Source: an uncultured Clostridia bacterium (GTDB taxonomy: Bacteria > Bacillota > Clostridia > Oscillospirales > Oscillospiraceae). From it: a DNA stretch of 33,789 bases. The notes below the pieces were generated by a model that worked only from the letters and a program-made list of their open reading frames with translations, was not told where the DNA came from and ran no database searches. A program made the translations under genes and the position numbers. The DNA lies in contig CANBCW010000023.1 of the NCBI GenBank assembly GCA_947367115.1, forward strand, positions 1 through 33,789, given 5' to 3'. Below, one piece after another: positions 26,949 through 33,789 of this stretch; position 1 is the first letter of the stretch, and each line of letters opens with the position of its first letter.

Positions 26949-27311
26949 ATGTTGACTCCGAAACAAATCGCCTATGAGGTGACCAAGGCTCTGGATGCCA
27001 AGAAGGGCATGGATATTAAGCTGCTGAAGATTGATCGGGTGTCCAGCCTTGCGGATTATTTTCTGATCTGCACCGGTACTTCCAATACCCACGTCAAGAC
27101 CCTGTGCGACTATGCGGAATATACCCTGGAGCAGATGGGGGAGAAGATGCTGGGGCGTGAGGGTCACCGGGGCAATACCTGGGAGCTGCTGGACTACGGC
27201 ACCATCGTCATCCACGTCTTTACCGATGAGGCCCGGAAGTTCTACGATCTGGAGAGATTGTGGGCTGACGCGGAAACTGTGGATCTGGGTGATATTATTA
27301 TTCCAGAGTAA
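26949..27311 (+). CDS. rsfS: Ribosome silencing factor (RsfS/Iojap)
   Basis: 'KGMDIKLLKIDRVSSLADYFLICTGTSNTHVKTLCDYAE', 'EGHRGNTWELLDYGTIVIHVF'. Confidence 0.95.
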   Translation: MLTPKQIAYEVTKALDAKKGMDIKLLKIDRVSSLADYFLICTGTSNTHVKTLCDYAEYTLEQMGEKMLGREGHRGNTWELLDYGTIVIHVFTDEARKFYDLERLWADAETVDLGDIIIPE

Positions 27312-27324
27312 GTTGCAAATTAAT

Positions 27325-27373
27325 AATTACAAATTACGAATTACAAATTGGGGGAGTTCCTTTATTTGTAATT
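27325..27373. repeat. AT-rich inverted repeat, family B copy 2
   Basis: AATTACAAATTACGAATTACAAATTG (27325-27350) / ATTTGTAATT (27364-27373); flank similar to copy 1 (TTGTAATT[A/T]TGAATT). Confidence 0.65.
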
Positions 27374-27397
27374 TTGAATTATTGATGAGGTGTAAAA

Positions 27398-29824
27398 ATG
27401 CCAAACTATGATTTTTCCGCCATTGAGAAAAAATGGCACAAATACTGGGAGGAAAATGACACGTTCCATACGGATGTGTGGGACTTCTCCAAGCCCAAGT
27501 ATTATGTTCTGGACATGTTCCCATACCCCTCCGGCGTAGGCCTGCACGCAGGCCATCCCGAGGGCTACACCGCCACGGACATCATGTCCCGCATGAAGCG
27601 GATGCAGGGCTACAACGTGCTGCACCCCATGGGATACGACTCCTTCGGCCTGCCTGCGGAGCAGTACGCCGTTTCCACCGGCAACCACCCCAACGGCTTT
27701 ACCCAGGAGAATATCAAGACCTTCTCCGGTCAGCTCAAGGAGCTGGGCTTCGACTACGACTGGTCTAAGGTCATCGCCACTTCTGACCCGGAGTTCTATA
27801 AGTGGACCCAGTGGATTTTCAAGAAGCTCTGGGAGGCCGGCTACGCCAAGCGGGTGGAAATGCCGGTCAACTGGTGTGAAGAGCTGGGCACCGTGCTGTC
27901 CAATGACGAGGTCATCGACGGTAAGTCCGAGCGGGGCGGCTATCCTGTGGTCAAGAAGAACATGATGCAGTGGGTCATCGATCAGCCCGCCTTCGCGGAA
28001 AAGCTGCTGGAGGGTCTGAACGAGATCGATTGGCCGGAATCCACCAAGGAGATCCAGCGCAACTGGATCGGCAAATCCACCGGCGTTGAAGTGGATTTCA
28101 AGCTGGTGGGCGGCGGTGAATTCTCCATCTATACCACCTGCATCGAGACCATCTACGGCATCACCTTCATGGTTCTGGCTCCCGACGGCAAGATCGTTCA
28201 GTCCCTCATGGACCGGGTGGAGAATAAGGACGAGGTTCAGAAGTACATCGACGAGACCGTCAAGAAGTCCGATATGGACCGCACCGAGCTGAACAAGGGC
28301 AAGACTGGCTGTCCGTTGAAGGGTGTTTATGCCATCAATCCCGTCAATGGCAAGGAAGTCCCTGTGTTCATCGGCGACTTCGTGCTGGCCAGCTACGGCA
28401 CCGGCGCGGTCATGGCAGTGCCCAGCCACGACCAGCGTGACTTTGAATATGCCATCGCCCATGATATCCCGATGATCCAGGTCATCGAGGGTCGGGACGT
28501 ATCCGAATGTGCCTTTGAAAAGCAGGATTACCTGGGGAAAGGCTGCCGCCTGGTCAATTCTGAGGAGTTCACCGGTTTGACCGTAGAGGAGGCCAAGGAG
28601 GCCATCACCTGCAAGCTGGAGAAAATGGGTGTCGCCAGAAGAAAGAATAATTACCACTTCCGTGAGTGGATCTTCGCCCGCCAGCGCTACTGGGGCGAGC
28701 CTGTTCCTTGTGTGTATACGGAGGACGGCAAGACCGTGTTCCTGCCGGACGAGGAACTGCCCCTGATCCTGCCGGAGCTGGAGGATTACAAGGGCCGCAA
28801 CGGTCAGGCTCCGCTGGAGAATGCCGCTGAGTGGAAGCAGTATGACCATAACGGCATCAAGGGCACCCGGGAAACCTCTACCATGCCCGGCTCCGCCGGT
28901 TCTTCCTGGTACTACATGCGCTATATCGACCCCAACAACGACAAGGCTTTCTGTGATCCGGAGCTGCTAAAGCACTGGATGCCTGTTGACCTGTACGTGG
29001 GCGGCCCAGAGCACGCCGTGGGTCACCTGATCTACTCGAGAATCTGGAACCGCTTCCTCTATGACAATGGCTTGTCTCCGGTGAAGGAGCCCTTTAAGAA
29101 GCTGGTGCATCAGGGCATGATCCTGGGCGAGAACGGCATCAAGATGGGCAAGCGTTTCCCGGAATTTGTGGTCAATCCCAGTGACGTGGTTCGGGAGTAC
29201 GGCGCGGATACCCTGCGGCTGTACGAAATGTTCATGGGACCCCTGGAGGTCTCGAAGCCCTGGAGCACCACGGCGGTTGCTGGTGCCAAGAAGTTTATCA
29301 ACCGTGTGTGGAATTTCTTCACTGAGCCTGCAAACATCACCGATACCGACGACGGCAAGCTCACCAAGATCTACCATCAGACCGTCAAGAAGGTGACCTC
29401 TGACTTTGAGGTGCTGGGCTTCAATACCGCCATCGCGCAGATGATGGTCTTTGTGAACGAGGTCTATAAGAACGGCACCTGCCCCAGAGAATATGCTGAG
29501 GGCTTCATCAAGATGATCTCCTGCATTACCCCCCATGTGGGCGAGGAAGTTTGGCAGCTCATGGGCCATGACCACACCATCGCCTATGAAAGCTGGCCCA
29601 GCTATTCTGAGGAGAAGTGCAAGGACAGCGAGATCAATATCGCCGTCCAGGTCAATGGCAAGATGCGCGGTACCGTGCTGATGGCTGCGGATCTGGATAA
29701 CGATACGGTGGTGGCCAACGTGGTGGCTGATGAGAAGATCGCCCGGTTCCTGGAGAAGAACGGCGGTTCCATTGTCAAGACCATCGTGGTCAAGAACAAG
29801 CTGGTCAACCTGATCGTGAAGTAA
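27398..29824 (+). CDS. leuS: Leucyl-tRNA synthetase
   Basis: 'FPYPSGVGLHAGHPEGYTATDI' HIGH-type region, 'SWYYMRYIDPNND', 'GIKMGKRF' (KMSKS-like). Confidence 0.96.
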   Translation: MPNYDFSAIEKKWHKYWEENDTFHTDVWDFSKPKYYVLDMFPYPSGVGLHAGHPEGYTATDIMSRMKRMQGYNVLHPMGYDSFGLPAEQYAVSTGNHPNGFTQENIKTFSGQLKELGFDYDWSKVIATSDPEFYKWTQWIFKKLWEAGYAKRVEMPVNWCEELGTVLSNDEVIDGKSERGGYPVVKKNMMQWVIDQPAFAEKLLEGLNEIDWPESTKEIQRNWIGKSTGVEVDFKLVGGGEFSIYTTCIETIYGITFMVLAPDGKIVQSLMDRVENKDEVQKYIDETVKKSDMDRTELNKGKTGCPLKGVYAINPVNGKEVPVFIGDFVLASYGTGAVMAVPSHDQRDFEYAIAHDIPMIQVIEGRDVSECAFEKQDYLGKGCRLVNSEEFTGLTVEEAKEAITCKLEKMGVARRKNNYHFREWIFARQRYWGEPVPCVYTEDGKTVFLPDEELPLILPELEDYKGRNGQAPLENAAEWKQYDHNGIKGTRETSTMPGSAGSSWYYMRYIDPNNDKAFCDPELLKHWMPVDLYVGGPEHAVGHLIYSRIWNRFLYDNGLSPVKEPFKKLVHQGMILGENGIKMGKRFPEFVVNPSDVVREYGADTLRLYEMFMGPLEVSKPWSTTAVAGAKKFINRVWNFFTEPANITDTDDGKLTKIYHQTVKKVTSDFEVLGFNTAIAQMMVFVNEVYKNGTCPREYAEGFIKMISCITPHVGEEVWQLMGHDHTIAYESWPSYSEEKCKDSEINIAVQVNGKMRGTVLMAADLDNDTVVANVVADEKIARFLEKNGGSIVKTIVVKNKLVNLIVK

Positions 29825-29848
29825 TTTCTGAAAAATTGGAATTATTTC

Positions 29849-29877
29849 TTGACAATTGGGGAATAAGCGGATATAAT
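29849..29877 (+). promoter_or_regulatory. Promoter of rpsU
   Basis: TTGACA (29849-29854) - 17 nt - TATAAT (29872-29877). Confidence 0.85.
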
Positions 29878-29944
29878 ATTCAAGCCGATATGGCCCTGAA
29901 AGCATCCTGGACATAGCCGGATGCCATCGGAGGGAGGGAAAACA

Positions 29945-30127
29945 ATGTCTGAAATTCGCGTTAAGGAAAACGAGTCTCTGGAGAGCGCTCTGCGCCGCTT
30001 TAAGCGGAGCTGCGCCAAGGAGGGCGTTATCGCTGAAGTTAAGAAGCGCGAGCATTACGTCAGCCCCAGCCTGAAGCGTAAGCAGAAGTCTGAAGCTGCC
30101 CGTAAGAACAAGAGAAAGTTCTACTAA
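29945..30127 (+). CDS. rpsU: 30S ribosomal protein S21
   Basis: [63 protein letters not shown] at 29945, SD ggaggg. Confidence 0.96.
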   Translation: MSEIRVKENESLESALRRFKRSCAKEGVIAEVKKREHYVSPSLKRKQKSEAARKNKRKFY

Positions 30128-30148
30128 TATCCCTCTTGAATAGTGCTC

Positions 30149-30179
30149 AAAACCGCTCCGTTATCTCGGAGCGGTTTTT
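30149..30179. terminator. Terminator of rpsU, overlapping the 3' end of the convergent gene
   Basis: AAAACCGCTCCG (30149-30160) TTATCT CGGAGCGGTTTTT (30167-30179). Confidence 0.93.
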
Positions 30180-30820
30180 CTTGTTTCTATATTTTTAAGA
30201 GGATCGTTACAACGAGAAATTCGAAGAAGCCTTCCGGTTAGACGGATAAAATGAACAGTGGTGTCGGCGGTTCCACGGAAAAAACCTCTGTGGGTGAAGT
30301 AGGGCTCAGAACGGTTACCACTGTCAGTATTCAGATTCCCGAAATCTCCTCGATAGATTTCATACGGCTCAAGGTAACGCGCCAACTCCTGAAGTGATCG
30401 GAAGGGCTGCTCCAAAACCGTCGTTGCAAACTCCAGACAGGTGTACGCACCAGGAATATGGCACCGCAGATGGCAGGCGCTCAGCAGCGCACCGAGGGAA
30501 TTGTAGATTAACCCTGTTTCCCGCTTGCTGGCAAGAGAAAACACGGTCTGTAGCTGCTCATAGCGTGCATGGGGGACTTCTACCCGGAAAATGCGAACAG
30601 GCACCGGCTGGCCGCAGCTTAAGAACCGCGCCGGAGTTTCCTCCACAAAGCCGCCTGCCAGTGCTACGCCCTGTGTGTACCGGGCGAAGGAAACAAAATG
30701 GTGAAGCTTCTCGTCCAGCGTAAGGGAGACGTGATTATATTCGCTTTTGGTAAATGCGCGGATGATCTTCCCCATGCCGGTGCCGGTGCGGGAAAGCATA
30801 ATATATAGGTGCTGCGGCAT
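30161..30820 (-). CDS. Putative permuted papain-like (YiiX/NlpC-P60 superfamily) protein
   Basis: 219 aa with candidate catalytic His in 'SEYNHVSLTLDE' and Cys in 'GAYTCLEFATTVL'; good SD. Family call is by motif style only. Confidence 0.6.
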   Translation of the reverse strand: MPQHLYIMLSRTGTGMGKIIRAFTKSEYNHVSLTLDEKLHHFVSFARYTQGVALAGGFVEETPARFLSCGQPVPVRIFRVEVPHARYEQLQTVFSLASKRETGLIYNSLGALLSACHLRCHIPGAYTCLEFATTVLEQPFRSLQELARYLEPYEIYRGDFGNLNTDSGNRSEPYFTHRGFFRGTADTTVHFIRLTGRLLRISRCNDPLKNIETRKTAPR

Positions 30821-30879
30821 GGTTCATCCCTCCTGTTCTGATATCGTAACGGATTTGAAGGGGACTGTCAAGACCTGAA

Positions 30880-30908
30880 TTGACATCCATCTTTTTGTGG
30901 GATATAAT
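30880..30908 (+). promoter_or_regulatory. Promoter of the MFS-GH2 operon
   Basis: TTGACA (30880-30885) - 17 nt - TATAAT (30903-30908). Confidence 0.85.
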
Positions 30909-30940
30909 GAGAAAAACAGTCCGAAAGGGAGGCCTTGTTT

Positions 30941-32236
30941 ATGCAAAAGACAAAAAAATCCCCGAAATTTTATCTTGCTCTGATTATTTTCAGCCTGGTG
31001 GGTCAGGTGGCCTGGGTGGTTGAAAATATGTACCTGAACGTGTTCATCTACAAAATGTTCAATGCCAGCGCCGAGTCGATTTCTGCCATGGTGGCGGCCT
31101 CCGCCATTGCGGCTACCGTGACGACACTGCTCATTGGTGCTCTGTCCGATAAGATCGGTAAACGCAAGCTGTTTATTTGTGGCGGCTACATCCTCTGGGG
31201 CATTTCCATCTGGAGCTTTGCCGCTATCCGCATGGATGTGATCAACGCCCTGTTCCCGGCGGTGGCTTCCGCCGCCAGCCTTGGTGTGACGCTGGTCATC
31301 ATTACGGACTGCGTCATGACCTTCTTTGGCTCCTCTGCCAATGATGCCTGCTTCAACGCGTGGCTCACCGATTCCACTGACGACACCAACCGCGGCGCGG
31401 TGGAGGGCATCAATGCCATGATGCCTCTGGTGGCGATTTTGGTGGTGTTCGGCGGCTTTATGGGGTTGGATCAGAGCAAGGAGGAAAGCTGGACTCTGAT
31501 TTTTGGTATCATCGGTACGGTGGTTCTGGTGCTCGGCATTGCCGGTTTCTTCCTGATCGAAGAAAAGCCGGTAAAAACCGAGGGCAATCAGAGCTATTTC
31601 GCCAATATTTTCTATGGCTTCCGTCCTGGCGTGATCAGGGAAAATAAAATGCTGTATTTCACCCTCGTGGGTGTGGCGGTATTCAATATCTCCATCCAGA
31701 TCTTCATGCCGTACCTGATCCTGTATTACACCGTGACGCTGGGCATGGACAACTATGTGCTGATCTTCGCCCCGGCCATCATTGTGGCGGCGGCATTCAC
31801 CGGACTTTACGGCCGGGTCTATGACCGTAAGGGCTTCGGCGCGGCGATTATTCCCACGCTGATCATGCTGATGGTAGGCTATGTGATCCTGTATTTCTGC
31901 CGGAGCACCGCGCTGGTGTTCATTGGTTCGCTCATTATGATGTGCGGATATCTCGGTACCGGAGCCATGCTGGGGGCGAAGGTGCGTACCCATACACCGG
32001 AAAACCGCTCCGGTATGTTCCAGGGCTTGCGCATCTTCAGTCAGGTGCTGATTCCCGGCGTGATCGGCCCGGCTATTGGCGCGGCGATTCTGAAAAATGC
32101 GGATACCATCGTCAACAGCGACGGCACGACTTCCTTTGTACCCAATGAGAATATTTTCCTTGGCGCGTTCATCGCCATCGTATTCGCTTGGCTGGTGATG
32201 ATGCCCCTGCTGAAAAAGGAGAAGCACTATGGTTGA
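30941..32236 (+). CDS. MFS transporter, probably for a sugar or glycoside
   Basis: About 430 aa, 12-TM-like hydrophobic pattern, 'GALSDKIGKRKLFI' MFS loop motif; overlaps the GH2 gene. Confidence 0.82.
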   Translation: MQKTKKSPKFYLALIIFSLVGQVAWVVENMYLNVFIYKMFNASAESISAMVAASAIAATVTTLLIGALSDKIGKRKLFICGGYILWGISIWSFAAIRMDVINALFPAVASAASLGVTLVIITDCVMTFFGSSANDACFNAWLTDSTDDTNRGAVEGINAMMPLVAILVVFGGFMGLDQSKEESWTLIFGIIGTVVLVLGIAGFFLIEEKPVKTEGNQSYFANIFYGFRPGVIRENKMLYFTLVGVAVFNISIQIFMPYLILYYTVTLGMDNYVLIFAPAIIVAAAFTGLYGRVYDRKGFGAAIIPTLIMLMVGYVILYFCRSTALVFIGSLIMMCGYLGTGAMLGAKVRTHTPENRSGMFQGLRIFSQVLIPGVIGPAIGAAILKNADTIVNSDGTTSFVPNENIFLGAFIAIVFAWLVMMPLLKKEKHYG

Positions 32237-33789
32237 TCTGAAGACATATGAGGGGGAAAATCTGACCGGCCAGCCCTGGCAGGTCTACCCCCGCCCCCAA
32301 ATGCGCCGGGACAGCTTCCTGAACCTGAATGGGGAGTGGAAATTTTCTGTCAATTATGGTTATTCCGGAACCATTATGGTGCCGTTCTGCCCGGAATGCC
32401 AGCTTTCTGGAGTGAATAAGCATTTTCCCGAAGGTGCTTCTCTGGTCTATCATAAAACGCTTGATTTGCCGGAGGGCTTCAACCGAGGAAGAGTGCTGCT
32501 TCATATTGGGGCGGTGGATCAAAAAGCAGATATATTCATGAACCGCAAGAAAATTTTTCACCATGAAGGCGGTTATGAGGCGTTTACAGTGGATATCACT
32601 GATGGATTGGGAGAAGGCAATGAGCTGACTATTTGGACAACAGATAGCTTGTACGATAGACAGTATCCCTACGGCAAGCAGACGTTGAAGCGGGGCGGCA
32701 TGTGGTACACTCCGGTATCCGGCATCTGGCAGACGGTTTGGCTGGAAAGCGTACCGCAGACTTATATCCATAAGTTAAACATCGAAAACCGGGGCGCGTC
32801 CGTCACCATTTCCACCGAGCCTGCGCTGAATGGCAAGGTCAATGTCAACGGTCTTGGGGAATATGCCTTGGAGGACGGAACGGTGACCATCACCCCGGAC
32901 ACCCCCCATTTCTGGAGCCCGGAGGACCCCTATCTTTACGATTTTACCGTGGAGGCGGGGGAGGACAGGGTGGAATCCTATTTCGCCCTGCGTACCCTGG
33001 AAATCAAAAAAATCGGCAATTATCAGCGCTTGTGCCTTAATGGCAAGCCCTTTTTCTTCCACGGCCTGCTGGATCAGGGCTACTGGCCCGACGGCTTGTT
33101 TACCCCGGCAGCTCCCGAATGCTATGCCAATGACATCCTGGCCATGAAGCGCCTGGGCTTCAACACCCTGCGCAAGCACATCAAGGTGGAGCCGGAGGAG
33201 TTCTACTATCAGTGTGATAAGCTGGGCATGATCGTATTTCAGGATATGGTCAACAATGGCAAATACAGCTTCTTCCATGATACGGCTCTGCCCACCGTCG
33301 GCATTCAAAAATTGAACGACAAAAAGATGCATACCGATCCTGCTACCCGGGATGCGTTCCTTTGGGGGATGGAAGCCACGGTGAACCAACTCAAAAATCA
33401 TCCCTGCATTCTTTACTGGACCATTTTCAACGAAGGCTGGGGTCAGTTCGACAGTGACAATGTGTATCACCACCTGAAAGCCATGGATGATACCCGCTGG
33501 ATCGATTCCACTTCCGGCTGGTTCCGCCAAACGGAAACCGATGTGGACAGCCGCCATGTGTACTTTAAGCCCATTAAGCTGAAAGCAGGGGAGAAACCCC
33601 TGGTGCTGTCGGAGTTTGGCGGCTATTCCTTCAAGCCGGAGGGGCATGTGTTCAATACAGAGCAGACCTACGGCTACGGAAAGTTTGAAGATCAGAACGC
33701 CTTTGCTGACGCGGTGGAGAAGCTCTACCGGGAACAGGTGATCCCGGCGGTAAAAAATGGCCTGTGCGCCGCGATCTACACCCAGGTCT
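32229..33789 (+). CDS. Glycoside hydrolase family 2 protein (3' truncated by window end)
   Basis: Open frame MVDLKTYEGENLTGQPWQVYPRPQMRRDSFLNLNGEWKFSV... with 'GGMWYTPVSGIWQTVWLE', 'FFFHGLLDQGYWPDG', acid/base 'WTIFNEGWGQFD' and nucleophile region 'VLSEFGGYS'. Absent from the ORF track because no stop lies in the window. Confidence 0.9.
   Translation, partial: MVDLKTYEGENLTGQPWQVYPRPQMRRDSFLNLNGEWKFSVNYGYSGTIMVPFCPECQLSGVNKHFPEGASLVYHKTLDLPEGFNRGRVLLHIGAVDQKADIFMNRKKIFHHEGGYEAFTVDITDGLGEGNELTIWTTDSLYDRQYPYGKQTLKRGGMWYTPVSGIWQTVWLESVPQTYIHKLNIENRGASVTISTEPALNGKVNVNGLGEYALEDGTVTITPDTPHFWSPEDPYLYDFTVEAGEDRVESYFALRTLEIKKIGNYQRLCLNGKPFFFHGLLDQGYWPDGLFTPAAPECYANDILAMKRLGFNTLRKHIKVEPEEFYYQCDKLGMIVFQDMVNNGKYSFFHDTALPTVGIQKLNDKKMHTDPATRDAFLWGMEATVNQLKNHPCILYWTIFNEGWGQFDSDNVYHHLKAMDDTRWIDSTSGWFRQTETDVDSRHVYFKPIKLKAGEKPLVLSEFGGYSFKPEGHVFNTEQTYGYGKFEDQNAFADAVEKLYREQVIPAVKNGLCAAIYTQV

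Noticed and set aside
27362-28849. 495-aa antisense ORF over leuS
   Set aside because: Shadow ORF opposite LeuRS; its translation only mirrors the leuS codons.
30824-32227. 467-aa antisense ORF over the MFS gene
   Set aside because: H/N/Q/R-rich shadow of a membrane protein, not a plausible protein.
32169-33647. Minus-strand ORFs of 200 and 290 aa at the right end
   Set aside because: Antisense to the truncated GH2 gene, which has clear catalytic motifs on the plus strand.
1-33789. CRISPR arrays, tRNA/rRNA genes, prophage, integrase or toxin-antitoxin systems
   Set aside because: None seen: no regularly spaced repeats, no recognisable tRNA cloverleaf and no mobile-element protein among the ORFs.

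Overview
This 33.8 kb window looks like a core-genome segment of a Gram-positive anaerobe, probably clostridial (Oscillospiraceae-like, inferred from gene content and order). No rRNA, tRNA, CRISPR, prophage or transposase gene could be supported. From left to right: (i) a minus-strand operon encoding a SCIFF ranthipeptide precursor (48 aa, absent from the supplied ORF track), its radical SAM maturase, and a translationally coupled Orn/Lys/Arg-decarboxylase-like PLP enzyme; (ii) a plus-strand [FeFe]-hydrogenase maturation operon (TM1266-like regulator, hydE, hydG, hydF) behind a structured-looking leader; (iii) a decayed surface-protein fragment; (iv) nadE on the minus strand, divergent from ktrB/ktrA; (v) a SpoU-type rRNA methyltransferase, dprA, topA, trmFO, plsX, rnc, smc, ftsY, rdgB, yhbY, a nadD-yqeK fusion, rsfS, leuS and rpsU; (vi) a minus-strand papain-like/YiiX-type protein; (vii) an MFS transporter coupled to a GH2 glycoside hydrolase that is cut by the window end. 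Intergenic regions carry at least two dispersed palindromic repeat families and a nested palindrome. The most interesting items are the SCIFF locus with its perfect internal hairpin between precursor and maturase, the uncharacterised leader of the hyd operon, the repeat elements and the NadD-YqeK fusion. All identifications come from reading motifs by eye; no database search was run.
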